NCBI GenBank assembly: GCA_003279455.1
Contig: QCHU01000013.1
Coordinates: 1 to 34,302 of the forward strand
DNA: 34,302 nt
Origin: Prochlorococcus sp. AG-402-G19
GTDB lineage: Bacteria > Cyanobacteriota > Cyanobacteriia > PCC-6307 > Cyanobiaceae
Direction: 5' to 3'
Part shown: piece by piece, positions 12,702 through 21,393 of the stretch
Layout of the letters: each line of letters begins with the position of its first letter
How positions within the stretch are numbered: the stretch's first letter is position 1
Program-made: the position numbers and the translations under genes
Notes under the pieces: generated by a model
Told to the model about the DNA's origin: nothing
Seen by the model: only the letters and a program-made list of their open reading frames with translations
The model's database searches: none

Positions 12702-12992
12702 ATCTCAAATGAAATTGAAAAACAAAAAATCAAGAACTAGAAAATCAATGGCTAAATTCAAAAACTATCTATAAAATTTAAATTTAGAGCGATAAAAAGG
12801 TAGAACTTATAAGTAAAACTTATAGCTAGTATGACTATACGATATAATGCTTGATTAGTTATGGCTCTGGCTTATAAGTTTATATGTACAAAATTTACAA
12901 AATCAAGTCAAATGGAAATGAATCCTTATAGGCCTTTGATACAAGCTTTTCAAAAAATCTACAGAAACTTTAAGTAAAGGATTTGCAAAAAA
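12702..12992. other. intergenic, nothing recognised
   Basis: About 290 AT-rich bases between the terminator and the stop of the convergent SulP gene. No gene or clear hairpin is seen. Confidence 0.4.
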
Positions 12993-14564
12993 TTAATGAG
13001 CAGATTTAAATTCTCCTCCTCTTCCTCCAGCTTCTGAAGCTTGTCCTATTCGAGAAAATAAATCTAAGCTTTCATCATTTAAATTAATCACTTCGACATC
13101 AGATCCTCCTAATTTTATTCTCCTAATCACCTGGTCAAGTACCGTTACGCCACTTTGATCCCAAATATGAGCTTCGGCCATATCGATAGTAATTTTTTTA
13201 GGGTGTTCGTGAAGTTCGAACCCTTGCCTAAAGTAAATACTACTGACAAAGAATAATTGGCCTTTAACTTTATAAACCCTGTGGTCCTCGCTATTCAAAG
13301 AAGACTCAACCTTAATAACTTTTGCAACCTTTCGACTGAATAATATTGCGGCAAGTCCTACGCCTGAAAGTAGTCCTAAGGCTAGATTATGAGTGATAAC
13401 AGTTACGAATACAGTTAATAACATAACTGAACTATCACTTCTAGGGATTCGGCGTATATCTTTAATTGAGATCCAATTAGCAGTGTTTATTGCAATCATT
13501 ATCATTACACCAACCAATGTTGCCATTGGTATTTGATTCACCCAATCTTTAGCAGCAAGAATCATTGCTATTAAACAAACCCCCGAACTTAATGTTGAAA
13601 GGCGAGTTCTTCCCCCATATCCAACGTTCATAACCGATTGTCCAACCAAAGCACATCCAGCCATACCTCCAAAAAGAGAACTAACGATATTACCTATACC
13701 CTGCCCTCGAGCCTCAACATTTTTATTTGTAGTTTTATCAGTCATATCATCAAGAATATCTTGAGTAAGAAATGTCTCCATAAGACCTACCAGGGAAATT
13801 GCTAATGCTGTTGGAAGTATCAAACCAAGCGTTTCAAAATTAAGCGGAACTTTTGGTAATCCAAAGCCAGGTAATCCATTTGGAAGGATTCCTAAATTCG
13901 ATACAGTTGGAACATTTAATTTAAATCCAATAGAAATCGCAGTACAAATAAATATGGCTACCAATGCTGAAGGTAAAAGCTTAGAAACTTTTGGCAGCAA
14001 ATATATAATTAACAAGGTAAGTATGGTCAGGCCCCAAACAGCAGGTAGTTGAACGGCAGTAACTACTTTTTCAGAATGTGCCAGTTCAACTCCCAAATGA
14101 GGCAATTGAGCAAGGAAGATCAATATAGCCAAGCCGTTTACAAAACCATCCATAACAGGTTGAGGGACAAATCTCATCTGATGTGCAAGTCTCAAATACC
14201 CCCAAGCGATCTGAAGCACTCCCGTGAGCAATCCAGCAGCCAAAAGATATTGCAGACCAAGGCCAGGGCTAATGTTATCTCCTTGTTGAACAATCCCAGT
14301 CATCAAAAGAGCAGTTGAACCAGTTACTGAAGTGATCATGGCCATTCTGCCCCCAAAAATTGCCAGAGAGACTGAGAGCAAAAAGGCACCAAACAAGCCA
14401 ACTCTTGGATCAACTCCTGCAATACCAGAAAAAGCTATCGCTTCTGGAATCATTGCGAATGCAACTACAAGTCCAGCAAGCACATCGCGTGAAGGAGAGA
14501 CTATTCTCTCCTTTGCTAAAAAATTGTTCAATTTCAAAACTACGCTTTTACCATCCTGCCTCAT
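12993..14564 (-). CDS. SulP family anion transporter with STAS domain (BicA-like)
   Basis: A 523-residue SulP/SLC26 carrier. The N-terminal motif DVLAGLVVAFAMIPEAIAFS (about residues 27-46) is the SulP signature. About ten to twelve membrane segments run to residue 410, including the conserved TGSTALLMTGIV and LVGLMETFLTQDI. The C-terminal 90 residues form a STAS domain (ITIDMAEAHIWDQSGVTVLD). In cyanobacteria this family includes BicA, the low-affinity sodium-dependent bicarbonate carrier, which is the likeliest role in a picocyanobacterium. Sulfate or another anion is possible, since substrate cannot be read from sequence. The length is near that of known BicA proteins. No ribosome-binding site is evident, and a 38-base palindrome lies 11 bases upstream. 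Confidence 0.85.
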   Translation of the reverse strand: MRQDGKSVVLKLNNFLAKERIVSPSRDVLAGLVVAFAMIPEAIAFSGIAGVDPRVGLFGAFLLSVSLAIFGGRMAMITSVTGSTALLMTGIVQQGDNISPGLGLQYLLAAGLLTGVLQIAWGYLRLAHQMRFVPQPVMDGFVNGLAILIFLAQLPHLGVELAHSEKVVTAVQLPAVWGLTILTLLIIYLLPKVSKLLPSALVAIFICTAISIGFKLNVPTVSNLGILPNGLPGFGLPKVPLNFETLGLILPTALAISLVGLMETFLTQDILDDMTDKTTNKNVEARGQGIGNIVSSLFGGMAGCALVGQSVMNVGYGGRTRLSTLSSGVCLIAMILAAKDWVNQIPMATLVGVMIMIAINTANWISIKDIRRIPRSDSSVMLLTVFVTVITHNLALGLLSGVGLAAILFSRKVAKVIKVESSLNSEDHRVYKVKGQLFFVSSIYFRQGFELHEHPKKITIDMAEAHIWDQSGVTVLDQVIRRIKLGGSDVEVINLNDESLDLFSRIGQASEAGGRGGEFKSAH

Positions 14565-14575
14565 TACACATGAGA

Positions 14576-14613
14576 ATTCAGATTAGTTAGAAGATCTTCT
14601 TACTAATCTGAAT
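14576..14613. repeat. 38-base near-perfect palindrome upstream of the SulP gene
   Basis: ATTCAGATTAGT (14576-14587) is matched by ACTAATCTGAAT (14602-14613). The core AGAAGA/TCTTCT (14589-14600) is also palindromic, with a single T-T mismatch pair between. It fills the space between the stop of the 14620 gene and the SulP ATG. There is no T-run on either side, so it is not a typical terminator. It may be an operator, an RNA hairpin in the SulP leader, or a processing site. Confidence 0.7.
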
Positions 14614-14619
14614 AAATAA

Positions 14620-14799
14620 TCAATCAGCTTCCTCTTTCCTTTCAATAAATGAATCCATCAATTTTTTGTATTCATTCTCTCTTGAACTTTTTGCAAAGCC
14701 CACAATAAAAACGACAGAAGATAGTACTATTAAGGCTTGAATTATCGGACTAAGACCCATTTCACTAGCAGTCAATGCAAAGAAAAAATAAGCTATCAT
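14620..14799 (-). CDS. small membrane protein, 59 aa
   Basis: Two hydrophobic helices (about residues 1-12 and 20-38) precede a charged tail (SSRENEYKKLMDSFIERKEEAD). The start is either the ATG at 14799 or one three codons earlier at 14808. The gene lies just upstream of the SulP gene on the same strand, with 55 bases between them, so they may be co-transcribed through the palindrome. No family is recognised. Confidence 0.5.
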   Translation of the reverse strand: MIAYFFFALTASEMGLSPIIQALIVLSSVVFIVGFAKSSRENEYKKLMDSFIERKEEAD

Positions 14800-14912
14800 T
14801 AAATACAAAAATACTTTTAAAAGACTAAGGTGATTAGCACAATCTTGAAAGTTTTTTAGACAGAAGTTTATTTTTTATATAAATCAAAACTAATAAATAC
14901 AAAAGGTTAGAA

Positions 14913-15209
14913 TTATTTTTCTTTTATTAAACTAACAAACTCTTCAGTAGTTAAAGCAGGTTTATACTCCCAAGTCATTCCAAATTTATCTCTCCAGGGT
15001 CCAAAAACCTTAAATAAGACTGATGCACTTGAAGCTCTACAAACAATAACCCCTGTTCCATCTTGTGGCGTATGAGCCCATTCAATTCTCTCATAGCCTT
15101 CAATAGGATCCTCAGATTTTCCACTTTCGACATAATCTACAAATGCTTCAGATGAATAATTTTGATCCTCAGATGATTCGAATTTCCAAGTCACTATATA
15201 AAGCTGCAT
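14913..15209 (-). CDS. DUF3303-like protein, 98 aa
   Basis: The N-terminus MQLYIVTWKFES parallels MLYIQHWKFKP of the 4763 gene. The middle contains GTGVIVCRASSASVLFKVFGPWRD, matching the GW-ILVKAEDPKALYEHAAEW block of the family. The C-terminus, PALTTEEFVSLI, matches the TPVFTDEEA block. I therefore place it in DUF3303, as a divergent paralogue of the other copy. It is soluble, about 100 residues, and of unknown biochemical function. Confidence 0.7.
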   Translation of the reverse strand: MQLYIVTWKFESSEDQNYSSEAFVDYVESGKSEDPIEGYERIEWAHTPQDGTGVIVCRASSASVLFKVFGPWRDKFGMTWEYKPALTTEEFVSLIKEK

Positions 15210-15245
15210 TTTTTGTTTTTAATAGAGATTGTATTCTATCTGAAA

Positions 15246-15569
15246 TTATTTTTTATTCCTAAAACCAGGCTCAAATTGCCTTCGTGCTGCCTGTGTTCTT
15301 AGAATTAATTGTCTTCCAGAACTTGATAGTGTAAACCTTAAAGCTTTGCCAGACTTAAACATCGCTTCTCCAATTGCCTTTGTTCTGGATAATTCAATTT
15401 GGTAAGCACGAGAAACCGCTCTCTCAGCATCTACATTTGCCAACTTTGCTTGTTGAGCTAAACGTTTAGTTTTTGATTTAGGAATTACGGAGAGTTCGCT
15501 TTCTGGCTCTGCCCACCTCCATAGCCAATTAGAATTGGATTTTGTGATAGAAGAAGATTTCTTAACCAT
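15246..15569 (-). CDS. hypothetical basic protein, 107 aa
   Basis: A very basic, Ala/Arg-rich helical protein (QQAKLANVDAERAVSRAYQI, then LILRTQAARRQFEPGFRNKK) with no membrane segment. The Trp pair near residue 15 (SNWLWRWAEPE) is distinctive. The composition suggests a nucleic-acid or ribosome-associated protein, but I recognise no family. It lies 36 bases upstream of the DUF3303 gene on the same strand. Confidence 0.55.
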   Translation of the reverse strand: MVKKSSSITKSNSNWLWRWAEPESELSVIPKSKTKRLAQQAKLANVDAERAVSRAYQIELSRTKAIGEAMFKSGKALRFTLSSSGRQLILRTQAARRQFEPGFRNKK

Positions 15570-15756
15570 ACTCCAATTTCCATAAGAAAAATAGGCGTTT
15601 TTAGCCTCACAATGACCCTAACCGCTACAGGTAAAAAATAAGGATTGAAAATGCAAAAGAAAATGAAAGTTTAAAAAGTAGCTAAGAATACAAAAAAAAT
15701 TATTAGAGATTTGATAAGTCAACCATATTAAGAAAAATTTATACTTTCTTAAATGA

Positions 15757-15843
15757 TTAAAATTTAAAGGGTAGGTCCATTAAAGCCCAAATATACAAAG
15801 ATATATTTAATGCAATAGCAGCACCTACTGTAAGTTTCTTCAT
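15757..15843 (-). CDS. 28-aa membrane peptide
   Basis: The frame from the ATG at 15843 encodes MKKLTVGAAIALNISLYIWA and then LMDLPFKF: a basic start, one hydrophobic helix and a short end. An in-frame ATG at 15858 would give 33 residues. This is the classic layout of single-helix thylakoid or cytoplasmic-membrane peptides in cyanobacteria, but no named subunit is recognised. No ribosome-binding site is seen. Confidence 0.45.
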   Translation of the reverse strand: MKKLTVGAAIALNISLYIWALMDLPFKF

Positions 15844-15936
15844 ACCAAAGTAAAGCATTACATTTTTAATTCAGCAAAAAAATCTCTTTTGAGAAAGTAT
15901 TTATACCCTCATCAACACATAAGTATTTTTAACACT

Positions 15937-16290
15937 TTATGGTGTTTCAGGAAGGAAAAGAAGTCCTGACCTGCAATCATCAAGAAGTTCTTTAATTTTA
16001 ACTAATTTTGAATAAAGCACTTGGTCAGCTTTAACAGTGATCCAACTAGGTTTTATCAATTCATCATTGTGTCCAAGTCTTACCCGAGCTCCAAACCAAT
16101 TTGCATGTGAAGGAATTGAAGCTCTGCATTTTATTTCATTAAGAGTTAAATCAACCTTCCTCTCGATAAGCCAATCTTCAATAAAAATCAAATTAGTAAA
16201 ACTATTCAAACCAGCATTTACTGATAAAAAACTGGAACTCAAAAAAATCAAAAAAAAATAATTCTTCAAAAATTCAGAAGTGGCTATCAC
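15937..16290 (-). CDS. secreted hypothetical protein, 117 aa
   Basis: An N-terminal signal peptide (YFFLIFLSSSFLSVNAG) probably ends at Val-Asn-Ala, around residue 26. The mature part has two Cys residues (NEIKCRASIP and LDDCRSGLLF), suggesting one disulfide in an exported protein. The tail ends LLFLPETP. The family is not recognised. It is divergent or unlinked to trmFO and adjacent to tRNA-Lys on the same strand. Confidence 0.55.
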   Translation of the reverse strand: MIATSEFLKNYFFLIFLSSSFLSVNAGLNSFTNLIFIEDWLIERKVDLTLNEIKCRASIPSHANWFGARVRLGHNDELIKPSWITVKADQVLYSKLVKIKELLDDCRSGLLFLPETP

Positions 16291-16320
16291 TTCAGTGTAT
16301 TAAGTAAAAGTTTTTTAAAA

Positions 16321-16392
16321 TGGGTCGCCTGAGATTCGAACTCAGGACCAGCCGGTTAAAAGCCGGATGCTCTACCACTGAGCTAGCGACCC
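16321..16392 (-). tRNA. tRNA-Lys(UUU)
   Basis: On the minus strand GGGTCGC (16392-16386) pairs with GCGACCC next to the discriminator A at 16321. The anticodon arm is CCGGC-TTTTAAC-GCCGG-like with anticodon TTT, and the T-arm contains GAGTTCGAATCTC. CCA is not encoded. The cloverleaf is complete, so it should be functional. Confidence 0.95.
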
Positions 16393-16606
16393 CTATAAGA
16401 CCAATAGTAATAGTCCAATATGAAAAATATCACGTTGTAGAAGCATTAACCGCTTTAATGTTCCTTTTTGAGGACTAAAAAACAATTTCAAAATCATTTT
16501 TTTCCATCCTCATTGATTTTTAAGATATTTTTGAAGTCTTAATAAATAGTTGAGGGATACGAGAATAATATGTAATTAAGCTTTTAATAGAGAAAAACAC
16601 GACAGC

Positions 16607-18010
16607 TTGACAGCAATCCCATCGGTAACCGTAATAGGCGCTGGTTTAGCAGGCTCGGAAGCCGCATGGCAAATAGCGAGTGCTGGAGTCAAAGTAACTC
16701 TCTTTGAAATGCGTCCAAAGAAGAAATCTCCAGCTCACCACTCACCCGAATTCGCAGAACTTGTTTGCAGCAATAGCTTTGGAGCGATTAGTAGTGATAG
16801 AGCAGCAGGGCTTTTACAAGAAGAGTTAAGAAAATTAAAATCTATTGTCATAGCAAAGGCTGATCAACACTCTGTTCCTGCAGGAGGAGCACTTGCAGTA
16901 GACAGAAGTCAATTCAGCCTATCAATCACAAATGAACTTTCTTCTCACCCACTAATAAAAATCATTAGAGATGAATGTCCTTATCTACCTAATGCTCAAC
17001 AAATAACAATTTTGGCCACAGGTCCTCTAACAAGCGAATCGCTAGCTAAAGACGTCAAAAAATTCACAGGAGAAAATGAATGTCATTTCTTTGATGCTGC
17101 TAGTCCAATAATTACTGGCGAAAGCATTGATCTTTCAAAAGCATTTCGGGCAAGTAGATACGACAAGGGCGATGCTGATTACATCAATTGCCCAATGAAT
17201 CAAGAGTCATATTTGGAATTTCACTCTGAGTTAATTAAAGCCGAACAAGCTGAATTAAAGGATTTTGAAAAAGAATCAGCTCTTTATTTTGAAGGCTGCC
17301 TTCCCATAGAGGAGCTAGCAAAAAGAGGTCTTGAGACAATGCGTTTTGGCCCATTAAAACCAATAGGACTATGGGATCCAAGATGGGGGGATGTAAACGA
17401 CAAAAGTCTCCGAAGGCTGAAAAGAGCTCATGCTGTCGTTCAATTAAGACAAGAAGATAAGGCAGGTAAGTTGTGGAATTTAGTAGGTTTTCAAACAAAT
17501 TTAAAATGGGGCGAACAAAAACGTATATTCAGGATGATTCCTGGCTTGTCAAACGCAGATTTTGTCCGTTTGGGAGTCATGCATAGAAATACTTTTCTCG
17601 AATCTCCAAAGTTATTAGAGCCAACACTTCAGTTCATTAATAGAAAAACTTTATTTGCTGCTGGACAACTCACTGGTACAGAAGGGTATGCTGCTGCTAT
17701 TGCTGGCGGTTGGCTAGCTGGAACTAACGCAGCATTGCTAGCAAAGGGATTAAATACAATTACTTTGCCATCGTCAACCATGATTGGAGCATTGACAAAC
17801 TTTGTCAGTAATAGTCAAGCCAGCTTAAGAGTTCAAAATAAAAAAAACTTTCAACCTATGCCAGCTAATTTTGGATTACTACCTGAACTAGATAATAGAG
17901 TTCACAACAAACGTGAAAGATACAGAAAATATAGAGATAGAGCTCTTAGTCATATAAAAATATTAAAGGAACAATTATTAGATAAAAACTCTTCTTACAC
18001 GACCATCTAA
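16607..18010 (+). CDS. trmFO: TrmFO, folate/FAD-dependent tRNA m5U54 methyltransferase
   Basis: TrmFO transfers a methyl group from methylenetetrahydrofolate to U54 of tRNA, using FAD and reduced NAD(P)H. The 467-residue protein has the N-terminal dinucleotide fold ([16 protein letters not shown]) and the family blocks [28 protein letters not shown] and [16 protein letters not shown]. The length is typical. The start is a TTG at 16607 (product [11 protein letters not shown]); no ATG fits the conserved N-terminus. The next gene begins 15 bases after its stop, so trmFO and crtH are probably co-transcribed. Confidence 0.93.
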   Translation: MTAIPSVTVIGAGLAGSEAAWQIASAGVKVTLFEMRPKKKSPAHHSPEFAELVCSNSFGAISSDRAAGLLQEELRKLKSIVIAKADQHSVPAGGALAVDRSQFSLSITNELSSHPLIKIIRDECPYLPNAQQITILATGPLTSESLAKDVKKFTGENECHFFDAASPIITGESIDLSKAFRASRYDKGDADYINCPMNQESYLEFHSELIKAEQAELKDFEKESALYFEGCLPIEELAKRGLETMRFGPLKPIGLWDPRWGDVNDKSLRRLKRAHAVVQLRQEDKAGKLWNLVGFQTNLKWGEQKRIFRMIPGLSNADFVRLGVMHRNTFLESPKLLEPTLQFINRKTLFAAGQLTGTEGYAAAIAGGWLAGTNAALLAKGLNTITLPSSTMIGALTNFVSNSQASLRVQNKKNFQPMPANFGLLPELDNRVHNKRERYRKYRDRALSHIKILKEQLLDKNSSYTTI

Positions 18011-18025
18011 AATTTCTTGTATGCC

Positions 18026-19588
18026 ATGACACAATTAACAAATAAAACTAAAACTTCTTGCCACTGGGATTCGATAATTATTGGTTCAGGTCTTGGTGGA
18101 TTAGTCACTGCCAGTCAACTAGCAAGCAAGGGGGCTAAAGTTCTTGTACTGGAGCAGTATAAAATCCCTGGTGGAAGTGGTGGTTCATTTAATAGGAAAG
18201 GATATACTTTTGATGTTGGAGCATCTATGATTTTTGGATTTGGGGAAAAGGGGTACACAAATTTACTAACGCGAGCTCTCAAAGATGTTGGACAAGAATG
18301 TGAAACAGTTCCTGACCCAACACAATTGGCATATCATCTACCTAATGATTTAGAAATTACAGTTGATAGAGATTATAAAAAATTCATTACTAAGCTAATT
18401 GATTTATTTCCTCATGAAGAGAAAGGGATAAATCATTTCTACGAAACATGTTGGGATGTATTTAATTGTCTGAATTCGATGCCTTTACTTTCAATAGAGG
18501 ATCCGGGATATCTAATGAAAGTTTTTTTTAAATCACCTTTATCATGCCTAGGATTAGCGAGATGGTTACCAGTTAATGCAGGAGATGTTGCTAGACGATA
18601 TATCAAAGATCCCGCTCTTTTAAAATTTATAGATATTGAATGTTTTTGCTGGTCAGTCATGCCCGCCGACTTAACACCTATGATAAACGCAGGGATGGTC
18701 TTTTCTGATAGACATTATGGAGGCATAAACTATCCAAAAGGAGGTGTTGGAATTATTGCAGAAAAATTAGTGCAAGGAATTCAAAGTTTCAAAGGAGAAA
18801 TTAAATATAAAGCTAAAGTAAAAAAAATAATTTTTGAGAACGGAAAGGCAATTGGTGTTTCATTAGATAATGGTGAAGAATTTTTTGGTAAAACGATAGT
18901 CTCTAATGCAACAAGATGGGATACATTTGGTGGCCAAGGAATCAATGAACCACTTGTGGAACCAGACAAAGTTCCTCCCGCCGAGACAAAATGGAATAAC
19001 AGATACATCCCTTCTCCTTCATTTTTATCTCTACATTTGGGAGTAAGTAAAGACTCCATTCCTTCGACTACACATTGCCATCACTTACTTCTCGATGCAT
19101 GGGAAGAAATGGAAAATGAACAAGGAGTTACTTTTCTATCAATCCCGACTTTGCTAGATCCATCACTAGCACCTTCAGATAGCCATATTGTTCATGCCTT
19201 TACTCCCTCTTCAATGGATTGTTGGGAGGGATTAACCAATAGAGAATATCTTGAGAAAAAGAAGAAAGATGGAGATAAACTTATATCTAAGTTAGAAAAA
19301 TTATTTCCAAATCTTAGTCAAAATATTTTACACAAGGAGATAGGTAGCCCAAGAACACATAAAAGGTTTCTTTCTAGAGCCAAAGGTAGTTATGGGCCAA
19401 TTCCTTCAATGAGATTACCTGGTCTACTTCCAATGCCATTTAATACTACAAAGATAAAAGGACTTTATTGTGTTGGTGATTCTTCTTTCCCAGGTCAAGG
19501 GTTAAATGCGGTGGCTTTTAGCGGGTATGCCTGTGCACATAAGATTGGAACCCAGCTAGGACTGAACAAATGGGAACTTCCAGAATAG
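18026..19588 (+). CDS. crtH: carotenoid isomerase CrtH
   Basis: CrtH/CRTISO converts poly-cis-lycopene intermediates to all-trans-lycopene in the cyanobacterial carotenoid pathway. The protein is about 520 residues. It has an N-terminal FAD-binding motif (IIGSGLGGLVTASQLA) and the VLEQYKIPGGSGGSF block. The C-terminal GLYCVGDSSFPGQGLNAVAF is typical of the phytoene-desaturase-like oxidoreductases. The frame is open to a TTG at 18017, but the ATG at 18026 gives the natural N-terminus. The presence of this gene indicates an oxygenic phototroph. Confidence 0.9.
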   Translation: MTQLTNKTKTSCHWDSIIIGSGLGGLVTASQLASKGAKVLVLEQYKIPGGSGGSFNRKGYTFDVGASMIFGFGEKGYTNLLTRALKDVGQECETVPDPTQLAYHLPNDLEITVDRDYKKFITKLIDLFPHEEKGINHFYETCWDVFNCLNSMPLLSIEDPGYLMKVFFKSPLSCLGLARWLPVNAGDVARRYIKDPALLKFIDIECFCWSVMPADLTPMINAGMVFSDRHYGGINYPKGGVGIIAEKLVQGIQSFKGEIKYKAKVKKIIFENGKAIGVSLDNGEEFFGKTIVSNATRWDTFGGQGINEPLVEPDKVPPAETKWNNRYIPSPSFLSLHLGVSKDSIPSTTHCHHLLLDAWEEMENEQGVTFLSIPTLLDPSLAPSDSHIVHAFTPSSMDCWEGLTNREYLEKKKKDGDKLISKLEKLFPNLSQNILHKEIGSPRTHKRFLSRAKGSYGPIPSMRLPGLLPMPFNTTKIKGLYCVGDSSFPGQGLNAVAFSGYACAHKIGTQLGLNKWELPE

Positions 19589-19610
19589 CTTTTTAATACC
19601 CTAATAAAAT

Positions 19611-20375
19611 TTATGAAGGCAAGTTATCAAGACTGAACCTATACCCCTGCTGACGAACAGTTGTAATTCCTCCGCCATCACCAAGACCAGCTTGCTCTAG
19701 TTTTCTTCTAAGTGTCAAAACCTGAGTATCAACAGATCGTGGCCCACCACTAAATGGTGGCCAAGCCATTCGAAGCAACTCATGCCGGCTCCTTACCATC
19801 CCTGGTGGCATCAACAAAGCACACAACAAAGCAAATTCCCTCGGGCTTAGTTCCACAGGTTTTTCTCTCAATGTGACCTGTCTAAGAAGGAGATGAACCT
19901 CAAGGGGGCCAACTGCGACACGTTCCTGTAAACCAACTCGTCCTCTTTTGAGAAGAGTTCTGCATCTAGCAGCTAATTCTTCAAGACCAAAAGGTTTCCG
20001 TAAAACATCATCAGCCCCATCATCTAAAAGGCCAACAACAGGTTCAACTCCTGTTCTTGCAGTTAGAACAATCACGGAACATCCCAATTGTTGTGCTAGT
20101 CGAAGCGCTGAACTCTTCTCCAAAAGCTCAGCACTAACTAATAAATCTGGTGATTGGTCCCGACAAAGGTCAACTGCCTCCTCAGCAGAACCTACCGCTG
20201 CGGCCAATTGTCCATCTTGCCTTAACCTCTGAACCAAAACAGTTCTGAGAGTTGGATGCGGTTCTACGACGAGCACCTTGGAAGGCGATTGAGTGGTTGC
20301 TTGTATAGGAGAAGAACCTGATGAGGATCCTTGAATTTGCTCAGTAGCAAGCTGATCTGCAGGTATTAATGTCAC
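19611..20375 (-). CDS. atypical OmpR/PhoB-family response regulator
   Basis: A 254-residue protein with a 30-residue Ser/Gln-rich N-terminal extension, a receiver-like domain (about residues 33-148) and a winged-helix DNA-binding domain (about residues 155-250). The latter includes LSPREFALLCALL and SVDTQVLTLRRKLEQ. The receiver keeps the Thr (VIVLTART) and Lys (LRKPFGLEEL) positions. The acidic pair is reduced to Glu-Pro (VVEPHP), and the phospho-acceptor Asp is replaced by Ala at about residue 82 (PDLLVSAELL). It should bind DNA without classical phosphorylation. G+C is higher than in its neighbours, 58% and 45% in two 60-base rows I counted. It is divergent from the 20463 gene. Confidence 0.85.
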   Translation of the reverse strand: MTLIPADQLATEQIQGSSSGSSPIQATTQSPSKVLVVEPHPTLRTVLVQRLRQDGQLAAAVGSAEEAVDLCRDQSPDLLVSAELLEKSSALRLAQQLGCSVIVLTARTGVEPVVGLLDDGADDVLRKPFGLEELAARCRTLLKRGRVGLQERVAVGPLEVHLLLRQVTLREKPVELSPREFALLCALLMPPGMVRSRHELLRMAWPPFSGGPRSVDTQVLTLRRKLEQAGLGDGGGITTVRQQGYRFSLDNLPS

Positions 20376-20462
20376 AAGTCAGAAAAGTAGCCCCTTAGAC
20401 TAGGGAGATATTAAAGCAAACTGTTCACTGACTATCAATAATAGTCTGTGTCTTAGCAAACC
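20376..20462. promoter_or_regulatory. divergent promoter region
   Basis: The 87 bases between the response regulator start (20375) and the 20463 gene must carry both promoters. No operator repeat stands out. Confidence 0.35.
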
Positions 20463-20729
20463 ATGACATCTTTTGATGCTCCAGAAGCAATAAAACATTT
20501 CCAGTCAATTTGTGATGCCTGTCAAGCGCTAACGAGCAGGTATCACAGTCCATCTGAGCTGAGGATCTATGCTGATGGATATTTGCATTCTCTCAGGAAT
20601 TGCAAGAGATTAGGCTCTAGGGATCAAGAGAAGTTAGAAGCATTAATTGATAGATGGATCATGGATCCCTCAAGCTTTATTGGTCCAGATGGTGATATTA
20701 ATAACCTCTTTTTTCAAAAAGAAGCATGA
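20463..20729 (+). CDS. conserved cyanobacterial protein, DUF6761-like, 88 aa
   Basis: A soluble, helical protein containing SELRIYADGYLHSLRNCKRL and EALIDRWIMDPSSFIGPDG. These blocks resemble a family of small cyanobacterial proteins that I associate with DUF6761. The assignment comes from memory of the Asp-Gly-Tyr-Leu block and is not checked. Three Cys residues are present. Function is unknown. The stop is 23 bases from the end of the convergent grxD gene. Confidence 0.6.
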   Translation: MTSFDAPEAIKHFQSICDACQALTSRYHSPSELRIYADGYLHSLRNCKRLGSRDQEKLEALIDRWIMDPSSFIGPDGDINNLFFQKEA

Positions 20730-20752
20730 GAAATGAATCAAAAAGTAACAAG

Positions 20753-21076
20753 TTATGAAGCTAGAGCAATTTCTAATTTTTCTTTCAATTCACCAGAGTT
20801 ATACATGCTTATCAAAATATCGGAGCCACCAATAAATTCTCCTTTCACATAAACTTGTGGAATTGTTGGCCAATTTGAATATTCTTTTATACCTTCTCGG
20901 ATTTCCATATCAGAAAGGACATCAAAAGTATCAAAGCTCATCCCTAATGAATTAAGAATTTGAACAACATTGTTAGAAAAGCCACATTGTGGCATCAACT
21001 TATTACCTTTCATAAAAACAAATATTGGTTTTGAATTAATTAGTTGTTCAATTTTTGAACGAGTGGTGGAATCCAT
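20753..21076 (-). CDS. grxD: monothiol glutaredoxin (Grx4/GrxD type)
   Basis: A 107-residue glutaredoxin with the monothiol active site Cys-Gly-Phe-Ser (MPQCGFSNNVVQIL), the cis-proline block NWPTIPQVYVKGEFIGGSDI and the usual length. CGFS glutaredoxins bind and deliver [2Fe-2S] clusters and pair with BolA proteins in iron sensing and Fe-S trafficking in the cytosol. The bolA gene lies immediately upstream on the same strand, nine bases away. Confidence 0.95.
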   Translation of the reverse strand: MDSTTRSKIEQLINSKPIFVFMKGNKLMPQCGFSNNVVQILNSLGMSFDTFDVLSDMEIREGIKEYSNWPTIPQVYVKGEFIGGSDILISMYNSGELKEKLEIALAS

Positions 21077-21085
21077 TTCGAAAAG

Positions 21086-21316
21086 TTATTGAGGAGTAGA
21101 GGTTTTCAAGGCTAAAGCATGAATTGTTTCTGATCTTAATTCATTTTTCAAGGCACCATAGACAAGTTGATGTTGTTGGACAAGAGATAAGCCAGTGAAT
21201 TCTTCAGATACGACATTTACTTCAAGATGATCACCACCGCCCATATCTTTTACATCAATTTGAGCATCGGGAAGTGTTTGCTTAATGAGAAGAGTAACTT
21301 CTTTGGATGTAATCAT
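21086..21316 (-). CDS. bolA: BolA family protein
   Basis: A 76-residue BolA/IbaG-like protein. It contains the central [20 protein letters not shown] block and the conserved [14 protein letters not shown] with [10 protein letters not shown] at the end, which includes the cluster-ligand His. It is predicted to form a [2Fe-2S]-bridged heterodimer with the adjacent CGFS glutaredoxin. The two-gene order bolA-grxD with a nine-base gap is typical of cyanobacteria and indicates co-expression. Confidence 0.93.
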   Translation of the reverse strand: MITSKEVTLLIKQTLPDAQIDVKDMGGGDHLEVNVVSEEFTGLSLVQQHQLVYGALKNELRSETIHALALKTSTPQ

Positions 21317-21393
21317 TTCAAATAGGGAATTAAAGAGAATTAGAGGAAAATAAATTTAATCTGAGTTCTAAAGAATCAATTAAGTAAATCATA

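Noticed and set aside
14049-14590. Three plus-strand frames of 76-89 codons
   Set aside because: All lie inside the SulP gene on the opposite strand.
16037-16261. 74-codon plus-strand frame
   Set aside because: It is opposite the secreted protein at 15937-16290, which has a proper signal peptide; the plus-strand frame has none of these features.
19948-20232. 94-codon plus-strand frame
   Set aside because: It is the complement of the response regulator; its Ser/Arg-rich sequence is a shadow of the GC-richer gene.
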